From: Planctomycetota bacterium
GTDB taxonomy: Bacteria; Planctomycetota; Phycisphaerae; Phycisphaerales; SM1A02
Direction of reading: 5' to 3'
NCBI GenBank assembly: GCA_022574595.1
Contig: JACZRS010000011.1
Coordinates: 62,001 to 126,000, forward strand
DNA length: 64,000 nt
The position numbers and the translations under genes are program-made. Within the stretch, counting starts at the first letter, position 1, and every line of letters begins with the position of its first letter. Shown here piece by piece: positions 7,096 to 16,518 of the stretch. Below the pieces are notes generated by a model, which was not told the DNA's origin, ran no database searches, and saw only the letters and a program-made list of their open reading frames with translations.

Positions 7096-8376
7096 TCAAT
7101 CACTCGCAGCTACTTCTGGAATCTCTGCAAGATCAATAACAGCTGCTTCTAGCTGGGTCGGCGAAGTATCTAGCGTCCAGACTACAACAAGGCTGGATCC
7201 ACTGCGTCCAATCTTTGGAAACCCGACTCTTCGAGAGTCACTTAATTGTGTAATTTCAAATGGATCGCCTTTTAAGCCATCTGCTGAAATACGCTGCAAT
7301 TTAACCGCAGCGCTTGTTAGATTCCGATCCAGCCAACTGACTATCACTTCGCCATTTTCTAAAAGTTCAATATCTACGCGGCCTACTGGCTGAGTGTCAT
7401 CTACGACTATTGGCTTATCAAATGTATCACCAGCATCATTAGAAAAAGCTACTTTTACGGTTTGCTGATTGTTTGCCATGCTAAACCAAGCCACTGCTAC
7501 TTGATTTCCATTTGCTGCGACAGCTGGGCCGTTCACGGGACAAGCTGCGATCTGCCAACCATCATCATGAATAACTTTGGGCTTTGTCCAATAATCTCCT
7601 TTTTGCCTAACAATATATATATCGCGTACCTCGTCATCGCTTCGGCCTCGGTAAACGATTAAAGGCCCTTTATCCGTCATAGCCGCTGATGTGCCACAGC
7701 ATTCACAAACACGTGAATCCAAAATCACACTTGCTGCGATGTCGCCATTATCAATTCGAGTTGTTCTTAGCGTCATATTGCCACTTCCACCATGGCCGGT
7801 ATCTTCGCCCCCATCTTGAGATGCCATCTCTCTTCCATCAAGCCAAAATGCTCGGATGCCCGATGCGTCCGCCAGCATCGAATAAAAACCATGCTCTGTA
7901 TTAGTTTTGTCTTGGTGAATAATCCCAAGAGTTTGCCACGTATTACCACCGTCATTCGAGCGTGCAATAGCGACATCGTATGAATAAATGCCAGCCGAAG
8001 ATTTCTGAAGCCAATGTGCGTAAAGAGCGCCATCAGTAGCTCTAGCTAGTGAAGGCAAATCCGCCCAGTTTGCGAAGAAATCGTTACGCTCAACAATTGT
8101 CCGTGGCTCGCTCCAACCTTCGCCAGTAAATCTTGAAAAGCGGAGCTGGTAGGTATGCTTTTGCTCATTACTATTGGTATTTTGCTCAGATGCGCTGCGC
8201 TCGATCCAAGTTAGATAAAGCCCGTGTTCATCAGCTGTTATATTTGGCGCCATTGATCCAGGCTTAGAAGGAGGATTTACCAAGTCTGATGACCGCAGAT
8301 TGCCCGCAGCTACTTCGCTGCAATAGCAAGCCATAATCAGCAATGAACTTGCATACATTATTCGTGTGATATTCAT
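7096..8376 (-). CDS. Exported sialidase/BNR-repeat-like protein
   Basis: A 426-residue exported protein read from the ATG at 8376 (MNITRIMYASSLLIMACYCS), which gives a clean signal sequence; an ATG at 8409 would add 11 polar residues. The body contains BNR-type strands with Asp-box-like segments (RSNDGGNTWQTLG, FSNDAGDTFDKP) and the CECCGTSAA cysteine motif seen in exported sialidase-fold proteins of environmental bacteria. These are six-bladed propellers; catalytic sialidase residues cannot be confirmed by eye, so substrate and activity are open. It is divergent from the MFS gene and convergent with the propeller gene. Confidence 0.75.
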   Translation of the reverse strand: MNITRIMYASSLLIMACYCSEVAAGNLRSSDLVNPPSKPGSMAPNITADEHGLYLTWIERSASEQNTNSNEQKHTYQLRFSRFTGEGWSEPRTIVERNDFFANWADLPSLARATDGALYAHWLQKSSAGIYSYDVAIARSNDGGNTWQTLGIIHQDKTNTEHGFYSMLADASGIRAFWLDGREMASQDGGEDTGHGGSGNMTLRTTRIDNGDIAASVILDSRVCECCGTSAAMTDKGPLIVYRGRSDDEVRDIYIVRQKGDYWTKPKVIHDDGWQIAACPVNGPAVAANGNQVAVAWFSMANNQQTVKVAFSNDAGDTFDKPIVVDDTQPVGRVDIELLENGEVIVSWLDRNLTSAAVKLQRISADGLKGDPFEITQLSDSRRVGFPKIGRSGSSLVVVWTLDTSPTQLEAAVIDLAEIPEVAASD

Positions 8377-8476
8377 GCTCCAATCATACCACGCAGAATG
8401 CTGGAGCAAAGCTTGTTAGATAATGGGGCAGGCCCGGTCAAGAATAGCTGCAATAAAAGCCGATTCCATTACTGCC

Positions 8477-9736
8477 ATGGCAACTGCTGGTTCTACTAAT
8501 CAACTTGGCTTCGAGCGTAATGTAAAGCTCTACCCTTGGTATCAAGCTTTCTATAACGCATTCGCCTGGATGCCTGTGTTTTTCTTGTATTTCAGCCAAC
8601 ATCTCACACTCGATGGTGTTCTCCGTCTTGAAGCAATTTACTACATAGTAGTTGTGATATTGGAAGTTCCCTCAGGGTATTTTTCAGATGTTGTAGGCAG
8701 AAAAAAAACACTTCTGATCTCAACAACAGCTCTTATATTTTCTTACATTTTGTTTGCGCTTGGCGGTGGATTTGCAATTTTTGCCATTGCCCAAGCGCTT
8801 TTAGCAATGGGTATCTCATTTGCCTCTGGTACTGATACCTCATTTCATTATGACTCGCTAGCCTCAATAGACCGAGAAGATCAATTTGCCCAAAGAGAAG
8901 CTGTAGTAGCGCGGAACACTTTTCTTTCCGGAGCTATTGCTGCCCTTATTGGCGGATGTCTTGGCGCGATTGATCTTCGATTTGCCTATGTAGCTTCAGC
9001 AGTAGCCGCAGTTGGCACGCTAACAATTGTTCTACTTTTTACTGAACCAAGATCACATCAACAAGCAACTGTATTGGGACGTGGCTTCATTTCGCAACTA
9101 AAAAAATGTGTTTCAATGCTAAGCCAAAGATCACTGGCCTGGCTATTTGGCTTTGCGGTACTTATGGTCGTTTTAAATCATATTCCCTACGAATTCTACC
9201 AAACGTACATAAAGCTAACCAGCGAGGATATAGACGCTCCACTGTCAATGGCTCCCGCAATTGCAGGGCTTCATATGGCAGTTGCCATGCTGATTGGATC
9301 GTATATTGCCGCACACAGTATCCGCCTTCGTGATCGACTTGGGATTGGTCCGACCTTGTTATTATGTGTTGTAATCCAGACGGTAATAATTGCGGTAATG
9401 GGATCCGTTTTATCCATTTGGATTGTTCCTTTGATCCTATTTCGCGTTGCGCCCAGAGCGCTGATGACTGCTCCTTTTAACGCAGCGGTTACACCACGCA
9501 TACCTCAAGCGCAGCGCGCAACGTACTTATCAATCCAGAGTTTGGTCGGTCGCCTGGCATTTTCTGCTGTTCTATTGGGGCTTTCTTTTCTAGCTCAAAA
9601 GGAGTCGGCCAGTGATTGGATATCACTTAAAAAAATATTACTTGCGTCAACATTCCTGGCCTTGGTTGGACTTGTAATCCTTTCCATTACTCATAGATGG
9701 TGCTTCAAGCACGATTCGCAGCCAGTTTCAGAATAA
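8477..9736 (+). CDS. MFS transporter
   Basis: About 419 residues from the ATG at 8477; an in-frame ATG at 8423 would add 18 polar residues and overlap the upstream region of the divergent gene. About twelve membrane segments are visible. The loop between segments 2 and 3 carries the MFS signature (GYFSDVVGRKKTLLIS). Substrate cannot be told from sequence; the family pattern resembles drug or small-metabolite exporters. It is divergent from the sialidase-like gene. Confidence 0.8.
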   Translation: MATAGSTNQLGFERNVKLYPWYQAFYNAFAWMPVFFLYFSQHLTLDGVLRLEAIYYIVVVILEVPSGYFSDVVGRKKTLLISTTALIFSYILFALGGGFAIFAIAQALLAMGISFASGTDTSFHYDSLASIDREDQFAQREAVVARNTFLSGAIAALIGGCLGAIDLRFAYVASAVAAVGTLTIVLLFTEPRSHQQATVLGRGFISQLKKCVSMLSQRSLAWLFGFAVLMVVLNHIPYEFYQTYIKLTSEDIDAPLSMAPAIAGLHMAVAMLIGSYIAAHSIRLRDRLGIGPTLLLCVVIQTVIIAVMGSVLSIWIVPLILFRVAPRALMTAPFNAAVTPRIPQAQRATYLSIQSLVGRLAFSAVLLGLSFLAQKESASDWISLKKILLASTFLALVGLVILSITHRWCFKHDSQPVSE

Positions 9737-9952
9737 ACAGTCCTCAAACCTGCCTAAAACTGCTCTTGTGCCAGTATTAATTTCTTGCTGAAATTTTACC
9801 ATTCTAAAGAAACGCAACTTGTATTGCACTAGATTCGTATATATTGTTTGAGTTGACACGCGCGGGTTGTCACTTGTGGTTGAATCAGGATCCATAATGG
9901 GACCGATCACAGCAAAGTCTAATACATAATTAAACGCATTCGGAGGTTTACA

Positions 9953-11200
9953 GTGTTTCGCAATACGAATCTACATCTCATAACTGTCGGAGTTATACTA
10001 GCAATAACTAATACAACTCTAGGCGGGGACGATATTAATAGTGAATTGATCGGGACATGGGATGGCTTCGGCGGTACATATGGCGATGTGTGGGGCGATG
10101 GATCTTTTGCTTATCTTGGACACTTTGGATCTTCAAGTGTAAGTATCGTTGATATCAGTAACCCCGCAATGCCAGTTGGAGCTGTATATCAACTTCCACC
10201 ACCCAATCAAGGTGCATCGGCTCAGGATTTGAAGGTAGCAGATGGTATTTTATTTATAGGCCTTGGAGGTAGTAGTAGTAACAGTGTTCATATTGTTGAC
10301 GTACGTGATCCGCTAAATCCCCAAGCAGTTGTAGATATTGATATTTCTGGTTTTACCGCGGTTCATAATGTCTTTTATGATAATGGTTATCTTTATATGG
10401 TTGATAGCGGTTCGACGCGCGTAGGCATCATTGATTTAACCCAACTTGATCTTGATAATCCTCCCGAAAATCCGATCACGAATGCAAAATGGATAATGCA
10501 AGATATTGGGTCTTCGTTCGTGCATGATATTACTGTTGTTGATGGGCGTATGTACGCATGCGCTTGGGATAGTGGGCTATGGATATACGATGTTACAAAT
10601 GTCGCTAATGTGATGCCTAACTTTATTGGTTCCACACCGGATGGCGGGAATAATACTCATGCAACATGGCCAACCGCTAATGGTGATTATGTTGTAACAG
10701 GTGAAGAGCGACCAGGCGGCGGAATAAAAGTTTATCGAATAACTGATAACGGCGGTTCGCTTGATTTGGAACTGACAGATTCACTGCAATTGCCGGAAAA
10801 CGAAGCCTTCAGTGTGCATAATCAAGTCATAGATGGCTATCGACTATATAATTCTTGGTACGCAGCGGGTTTACTTGTTCATGACATTGATCCTAAGACA
10901 GGCTTGATAACCTTGTTTGCGACATACCAGACACCCGGCTCGAATTGGGGGGTATATCCCTTACTTGGTCAGGATAATGTATTGCTATCTGATATGGGAA
11001 ACGGCCTTGCGATTGTAAGAATAGCAGCCGATGTTGCAGGCGATCTTGATGGTGATGGTTCGGTTAATACAGTTGATCTACTTATCTTGTTCGCCAATTG
11101 GGGGCATTGCTCAAATTGCAAGGATTGTCCTGCGGATCTTAATGGAGATTGTATTGTGAGTACCGAGGATCTTCTCTTGTTGTTTAGCAATTGGGGGTGA
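9953..11200 (+). CDS. LVIVD-repeat propeller protein with dockerin-like tail
   Basis: A 415-residue secreted protein starting with GTG (9953), with CGGAGG seven bases upstream, then a signal peptide (LITVGVILAITNTTLGG). The body has LVIVD-type blades (SVSIVDISNPAMPV, SVHIVDVRDPLNPQ, RVGIIDLTQLD) typical of choice-of-anchor-B-like surface proteins. The C-terminus carries two dockerin-like loops ([21 protein letters not shown] and DLNGDCIVSTEDLLLLFSNWG) separated by a Cys-rich linker (CSNCKDCPAD). The second loop has Cys in place of Gly, a small departure from the other tails in the window. Confidence 0.8.
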   Translation: MFRNTNLHLITVGVILAITNTTLGGDDINSELIGTWDGFGGTYGDVWGDGSFAYLGHFGSSSVSIVDISNPAMPVGAVYQLPPPNQGASAQDLKVADGILFIGLGGSSSNSVHIVDVRDPLNPQAVVDIDISGFTAVHNVFYDNGYLYMVDSGSTRVGIIDLTQLDLDNPPENPITNAKWIMQDIGSSFVHDITVVDGRMYACAWDSGLWIYDVTNVANVMPNFIGSTPDGGNNTHATWPTANGDYVVTGEERPGGGIKVYRITDNGGSLDLELTDSLQLPENEAFSVHNQVIDGYRLYNSWYAAGLLVHDIDPKTGLITLFATYQTPGSNWGVYPLLGQDNVLLSDMGNGLAIVRIAADVAGDLDGDGSVNTVDLLILFANWGHCSNCKDCPADLNGDCIVSTEDLLLLFSNWG

Positions 11201-11440
11201 GTAACACCTATCCAAAAGGCAATTCATTGATCACGAGCTTGATTTCCCGCAACCGCGATTGTCAAATAGTATTAAGAGTGCAGCAAGTGGTAGGCTGAGC
11301 ATTACTCGATGCTGGCATATTGCTTGTTGAGTAGCGATTAAATGGGGGATGGCCCACAATCTTCACTGACATTTGACCGTGTCGACCTTCTATAGTCGAT
11401 TAGATGCTAAGTTAATAATCAGCTGTAGAGGTTTCAATCA

Positions 11441-13510
11441 ATGAAAAGTGCGGTATCATTCCGCAGAAGTCTTTTGAGCAATCTGATGGTGATGCTTGTT
11501 TTGTTTAGTGTTGCCGTTCAGGGCACTATGTTCCTGGCAGCCCGCAGAACAGTTCGCACTCTCTCAGCAGCAGTCATCGAAAAGGCGCTCGACCAAACTG
11601 AATCACAACTAAATAGATTCTTCGATCCCGTAGTATCGGGAATTAATTTCGTGCGCTCATGGGGAGAGTCCGGCTTACTATTTGATGAAAAACCCCTTGA
11701 TCTTGATGATGTGAACCTGCAAGCTACTGAAGTAATTGGTTCTATCAATAGCCAGCTCATTCCACTCATGCAGCAATCGCGCCATATTTCATCAATCTTG
11801 TTAGCAGATGAAAGAGGCAGAGAGCACATGATATTACGAATTGGAGAATCCTGGAGTATCAGAAAGACTAGGCGCGATCTTTGGGAAGATGAGGTGTTAT
11901 TTATAAAGTGGAGTGATGCTGAACCTGAATATAAAGTATCGCGCAGCAATCTAATTTACGATCCGAGGAGTCGGCCTTGGTATGTTGGTGCTGAGAATTC
12001 TGATTCAAATATAGTATGGACTGAGCCGTACACGTTTTTTACAGCAGACGAACCAGGAATCACCGCATCAACTAAGATTGATATGGGCGATGGATTAACT
12101 CATCTTGTCGGATTCGATGTGTTGTTAAACGATATTTCCAAATACACTATTGGTCTTGAACCAACCGACAATGGTGTTGCATTTGTTATGGCAGAAGATG
12201 GGGCGATGATAGGGTTGCCCAGGCACGAACGATTTCTAGATTCCGAGGTCAGAAGAAAAGCCATACTGAAACAGCCAATTGATCTGGGTATTCCGTATGC
12301 AGCGGATAGTGTCAAGGCGTATAGAGAGCTCCCCGAAGATGCTGGTGATATATATAGATTCCACAGTGAGGGAAAGGCTTGGTGGGCAGGAATACGGCCA
12401 TTTACATTAAGCGAAGATCGCTCTTTATTGATAGCAGTTGCAATACCGGAATCTGATCTGCTTGGCGGCCTATCTGAAATGAGAATGTGGATACTAATCA
12501 TATCTATAGGCGTGCTGCTAGGCGCAATTGCTCGCGTGTTTGTGCTATCTAATCTCTATTGCAAGCCTATCGAAGCGCTAGTAGATGCCAGTGATCGAAT
12601 AAGTAAAGGCGATTTAGAAAGAGGCGTACGCATAGAATCCAGGATTTACGAAGTGCGAAGGTTGGCACGTGCACAAGATCGTATGCGCCTTAGCTTGCAA
12701 TCATTAATGAAGCTTGAGCGTGACATTCAGCTGGCGCGCCAAATTCAACAAAGCACATTCCCTAAGGAATTACCGATCGTTAAAGGCTTTGATATAGCTG
12801 CCTGGAGTGAACCTGCGGATGAAACAGGTGGTGATACTTATGATGTTATCGGATACACATATGATGTAATTGGCTTAGCTGGCGATATTGATCAAAGATC
12901 TCACGCAGGCCAGACAAGAGAAGTTGATCGAGCAGTACTTCTCATGGCAGATGCCACCGGACACGGTATAGGACCTGCTCTTTCGGTAACTCAGATTCGA
13001 GCGATGCTGCGAATAGCTGTTCGGGCCGGTGAGCCTATTACAAAGATCGTGCAATATCTTAACGAGCAGTTATGCGCTGATTTACTCGAAGGAAGATTCA
13101 TCACAGCTTGGCTGGGGGAACTTAACTCAGCTGATCATTCCTTACTTAGTATTAGTGCAGGCCAAGCACCATTGCTGCACTACAAAGCAAAGATTAAAGA
13201 AGTAGAGATTCTAAATGCGGACACTTTACCTTTAGGGATTTCGAGCGAGCTTCAAATCAATGTCTCAGATGCAATGCACCTAAAGCGTGGCGATATCTTT
13301 GCGGTTATATCTGATGGAGTATTTGAAGCCGTCAACCGAGCTGGCGAGCAATTTGGCACTCAGCGCGTTATCGATGTGATATGCCAACATCATCGGCTCA
13401 CGCCCAATGAGATTCTCGAGCATCTTCGCCTTCAGCTTGCAGGTTTCACCGAAGGTCTTGCAGCAGCAGATGATCGTACTGCGATTTTCGTCAAGCGTAC
13501 CGGACGTTAA
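11441..13510 (+). CDS. dCache-HAMP-SpoIIE serine phosphatase (RsbU type)
   Basis: A 689-residue sensor phosphatase. It has an N-terminal membrane helix (residues 10-30), a large extracytoplasmic dCache-like sensor (about 35-340, including DPRSRPWYVGA and WTEPY), a second helix (about 345-370), a HAMP linker and a PP2C/SpoIIE phosphatase domain (about 440-689). Metal-binding aspartates are in GGDTYD, MADATGHG and ISDGVFEA. Such enzymes dephosphorylate anti-anti-sigma factors. Here it heads a chemosensory locus, so its partner may be elsewhere. The phosphatase domain has a small internal duplication (TYDVIGYTYDVIG) where relatives have a single copy. Confidence 0.85.
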   Translation: MKSAVSFRRSLLSNLMVMLVLFSVAVQGTMFLAARRTVRTLSAAVIEKALDQTESQLNRFFDPVVSGINFVRSWGESGLLFDEKPLDLDDVNLQATEVIGSINSQLIPLMQQSRHISSILLADERGREHMILRIGESWSIRKTRRDLWEDEVLFIKWSDAEPEYKVSRSNLIYDPRSRPWYVGAENSDSNIVWTEPYTFFTADEPGITASTKIDMGDGLTHLVGFDVLLNDISKYTIGLEPTDNGVAFVMAEDGAMIGLPRHERFLDSEVRRKAILKQPIDLGIPYAADSVKAYRELPEDAGDIYRFHSEGKAWWAGIRPFTLSEDRSLLIAVAIPESDLLGGLSEMRMWILIISIGVLLGAIARVFVLSNLYCKPIEALVDASDRISKGDLERGVRIESRIYEVRRLARAQDRMRLSLQSLMKLERDIQLARQIQQSTFPKELPIVKGFDIAAWSEPADETGGDTYDVIGYTYDVIGLAGDIDQRSHAGQTREVDRAVLLMADATGHGIGPALSVTQIRAMLRIAVRAGEPITKIVQYLNEQLCADLLEGRFITAWLGELNSADHSLLSISAGQAPLLHYKAKIKEVEILNADTLPLGISSELQINVSDAMHLKRGDIFAVISDGVFEAVNRAGEQFGTQRVIDVICQHHRLTPNEILEHLRLQLAGFTEGLAAADDRTAIFVKRTGR

Positions 13511-13818
13511 AAGCGCAGTACTTTAGCCGTTTCAAAGAGCAAGAGATGAAACCTTAGTTACATTCCTACGCATTTTGACTTGCTTATATTCCAGATACCG
13601 GACCATCTATATACCTTTCGCATGGATACTTGGGATAGTATGAATCACTTAGAGATTGCTATGACGTTGCAAGTCCATCAAGTCAGACTGATTGATCGCC
13701 GACAGAATAGACGGTACGGCTAAGGCCGTATCTTACTTTTTCAAGGATTGCGCGACGAAAGTAGCTCGTGCGGCCCATATGTTTCTGTTTACTATCGCTG
13801 ATAGCTCGGAGTCTGCAG
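13511..13818. other. Spacer between phosphatase gene and cheX
   Basis: About 300 bases without a supported gene. It holds a terminator-like hairpin at 13713-13742 (listed separately), which suggests that the phosphatase is transcribed apart from cheX. Confidence 0.5.
13713..13742 (+). terminator. Terminator-like hairpin before cheX
   Basis: The stem GGTACGGC/GCCGTATC (one G-T pair) with loop TAAG is followed by TTACTTTTT. It lies 200 bases after the phosphatase stop codon and 77 bases before cheX. Confidence 0.5.
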
Positions 13819-14322
13819 ATGAGCAACACGTTTGATCCTATTTATATAACCGCTTTCGTGGAAGCCACTAAAAATGTCTTTCAAACCATGGTCCGTCAGG
13901 AACTGAAGTTTGGAAAGCCAACGCCTGGCAAGTTGCCACGTTTAAGCAGCGAAGTTTCCGGGATTATCGGAATGACCGGTGATGTTGAAGGTACAATTGT
14001 CCTTAGCTTGCCCGGAAGTAGTGCGGAAAATATTGTTGAAGCATTCGTAGGCACCCGCTTGGATTCCTCTAGTGAGGACTTTGCAGATGCTATTGGGGAA
14101 TTAGTGAACATGATTTCCGGAGGCGCCAAAGCCAAATTTGAAGGAAAACACGTTCGTATTGGTTGTCCTTCTGTTGTTATTGGCGAAGGCCATACCGTAC
14201 AACAACTCAGCGGAAGCATTAGTATTTCGATTCCTTGCGAATCGCCTTGCGGATCGTTTTCAGTAGATGTTTCTATGAAAAAGGTAAAGGAAGCTCAGGC
14301 GAGTCAACCGGCCGCCGCCTAG
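13819..14322 (+). CDS. cheX: CheX-family chemotaxis phosphatase
   Basis: A 167-residue protein read from the ATG at 13819 (MSNTFDPIYITAFVEATKNV), which has GGAG upstream; an in-frame upstream ATG is less likely. The CheC/CheX signature with its E-x2-N pair is visible in AIGELVNMISGGAKAKF. In characterised systems, CheX removes phosphate from CheY-P to end the signal. It is the first gene of a run of closely spaced chemotaxis genes, followed 24 bases later by cheY. A second CheX-like gene lies at 27185. Confidence 0.85.
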   Translation: MSNTFDPIYITAFVEATKNVFQTMVRQELKFGKPTPGKLPRLSSEVSGIIGMTGDVEGTIVLSLPGSSAENIVEAFVGTRLDSSSEDFADAIGELVNMISGGAKAKFEGKHVRIGCPSVVIGEGHTVQQLSGSISISIPCESPCGSFSVDVSMKKVKEAQASQPAAA

Positions 14323-14346
14323 GTTTTATTGTAGGGAGTTCTTGGC

Positions 14347-14721
14347 ATGCTGCGAGTAATGGTAATTGACGATTCGAAGACGATGCGAAACATCGAAAAG
14401 AGCATCCTCAATCAACTCGGCTATACCGAGATAGAGGAAGCGTGTAACGGACAGGATGCACTGACGAAAGTTGCTGCATTTAATCCTGATCTGCTGCTCT
14501 TAGATTGGAATATGCCGAACATGGATGGTCTTACATTTGTCAAGACCTATCGGGAGCAAGGCAACAAGACTCCTATAATCATGGTTACGACCGAGAATGA
14601 AAAAACTCGAATTGTAGAAGCGATCAAAGCGGGCGTACAGAATTACGTTGTCAAGCCGTTTACACCGGATGTATTAGGCGAGCGCATTGCAGACACGATG
14701 GCCAAAGCGGAGGCAGCCTAA
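14347..14721 (+). CDS. cheY: CheY-like response regulator 1
   Basis: A 124-residue single-domain receiver. The acidic pair (VIDDSKTMR), the phospho-acceptor Asp in LLLLDWNMPNMDG, the Thr in MVTTE and the Lys in VVKPF are all present. There is no output domain, as in CheY. A ribosome site (AGGGAG) precedes the ATG. It lies between cheX and the DUF342 gene. Confidence 0.9.
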   Translation: MLRVMVIDDSKTMRNIEKSILNQLGYTEIEEACNGQDALTKVAAFNPDLLLLDWNMPNMDGLTFVKTYREQGNKTPIIMVTTENEKTRIVEAIKAGVQNYVVKPFTPDVLGERIADTMAKAEAA

Positions 14722-14795
14722 TCAGGCCTAAGCTTCTGGGGAATGTCCCTAAGCGAGTAAGTCAAGTACGCTAGCGGACAAAAAGGGGTATTAGA

Positions 14796-16268
14796 ATGGC
14801 GAAGACTCCGAAACAGGATGATCTCGGAGTTCACGTGCGCATTGAGGGTGAAGCTTTAGCTGCGCATATACAAATCGCCGATGCTATTAATCCCGAACAG
14901 CTCACTGTAGATTTCCTTGATACACTTTTGCGTCAAGATGGTGTGCAAGTAACGAAAAATGTCGTAGCGCGTCTTGAGCAGTTGATCAAAGCTTACAAAG
15001 AAAATCCCAAATCATGCGATGTGGTTGTCGCAAAAGCTGTACTTCCAAAGCATGGTGTTGATGGCGAACTGATATGGGAACCCGAATTTGATCCAGAAAA
15101 TGAGACAAACACCACAGCTGCAAAGGATGCTTCTGGTGATGATGATGCCGTTGATTTCTATAGCCAAGGGCATTACAAGACGGTCGCCGAAGGTGACCAT
15201 ATCGCTACTCTCAAGCCACCAACCGCAGGCACTGAAGGGCGGAACATTTCTGGCGGAGTTATAAAGGCTAAACCTGGCAAATCCGCCAAAGTGAAGTTTG
15301 ACGCTTCCTTAAAGGTAAATGAGAAGGGTCATATAATAGCTCAAAACGAGGGATTATTAAGATATCATCTTGGGCAAATGAGCGTAAGTCCAGTCTTTGA
15401 AGTTAAAGAATGTGTTGATTTTACAACGGGAAATATTGATTTTGATGGGGCGGTAACGATCAGAGAAGGTGTTAGGGATCGATTCGAGGTCAAAGCATCT
15501 GGGGATATCGTAATACAGGGATTGATCGAGGCTGCAACAATAATATGTGGTGGAAATTTAGAGTGTCGACGAGGCATGGCCGCAAAAGATAAAGGACGAA
15601 TGATCATTGACGGTGATGCTGAAATAGGATTCTTAAACAACGTACATGGTGAGTTTAGAGGCGATTTAAACGTCAGAAAAGAAATCCTTAACAGCGAATT
15701 GATCATTGGCAAGAATCTCCGCTGTGAACGTGGTCCGGTTATAGGCGGCACCACAAAAGTAACAGGCAGCATACATGTAATGACTTTGGGTAATGAAGTT
15801 GAAACTCCAACCTTGATCGTACTGGGCTCTATGCCACTAATCACCGCTAGAATTGCTGAGATCAACAAAGCATGCCCAGAATGGAAAGAGCAGCTTGAGC
15901 GTTTGGAATATGAGCAAGGGCAAATGAGTGCTGGACGAGGTGCAGTTAGCCCGCAGCAGCAAGAGCGTCTTACCGAACTAAACTTTGAAGTTGCGGACCT
16001 TCAGAACAAGCTCAAAGAAGCGGAAGTGGAACTCACAGCACTTGAAGTTGAACTTGCCCAAAAGAGCAAAGTCGAAGTTCGTATCGAAAAATTTATCTAT
16101 CCCAAGGTACGACTTCATTCTGGCGAATGCGATTTCTTTTTTACGCAGATACTTAAAGGTCCCGTCAAAATCGGCTGGAACGAGCGAAAACACCTTGTCT
16201 ACCGCCAGGGCGATGGACGAATCCAAAGACTCAATGAAGTGGCAAGAGAGCGCCCAATCGCAGCGTGA
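14796..16268 (+). CDS. DUF342 (FapA-like) protein
   Basis: A 490-residue soluble protein of the DUF342/FapA family. An N-terminal domain (to about residue 120) is followed by a long right-handed beta-helix-like region with recurring hydrophobic and Gly patterns (IVIQGLIEAATIICGGNLE, MIIDGDAEIGFLNNVHGEF, LNVRKEILNSELIIGKNL), then a coiled coil (about 370-425) and a short beta tail. FapA relatives are often linked to polar cell structures and signalling, but their biochemical role is poorly known. Its place between cheY and cheA ties it to this chemosensory system. Confidence 0.8.
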   Translation: MAKTPKQDDLGVHVRIEGEALAAHIQIADAINPEQLTVDFLDTLLRQDGVQVTKNVVARLEQLIKAYKENPKSCDVVVAKAVLPKHGVDGELIWEPEFDPENETNTTAAKDASGDDDAVDFYSQGHYKTVAEGDHIATLKPPTAGTEGRNISGGVIKAKPGKSAKVKFDASLKVNEKGHIIAQNEGLLRYHLGQMSVSPVFEVKECVDFTTGNIDFDGAVTIREGVRDRFEVKASGDIVIQGLIEAATIICGGNLECRRGMAAKDKGRMIIDGDAEIGFLNNVHGEFRGDLNVRKEILNSELIIGKNLRCERGPVIGGTTKVTGSIHVMTLGNEVETPTLIVLGSMPLITARIAEINKACPEWKEQLERLEYEQGQMSAGRGAVSPQQQERLTELNFEVADLQNKLKEAEVELTALEVELAQKSKVEVRIEKFIYPKVRLHSGECDFFFTQILKGPVKIGWNERKHLVYRQGDGRIQRLNEVARERPIAA

Positions 16269-16518
16269 AGCCGGCTAGTTGAGTTAAGCTATCAATCAAT
16301 ATTGGCAAGTAGAGTGTGGAATGTTATCGCGCAATTACCGCCCACTACTACTTTTGCAAACTGTAATACGTTGCTGTTAATGCAGTTATAGGCTATCACG
16401 GTTTCAAATCATTCCTATTCAAGTAATTAATAGCAGCAAATAAATTAATTCCGAATTTGTAAATAAACGCAATAGCGGACTTAGGAACGCTTCTGGATCG
16501 ACCGATAGCAGCGGTTGG

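Noticed and set aside
14796-16268. Evidence of a flagellar system from the FapA-like protein
   Set aside because: DUF342 proteins occur in many non-flagellated bacteria, and no flagellar gene is in the window.
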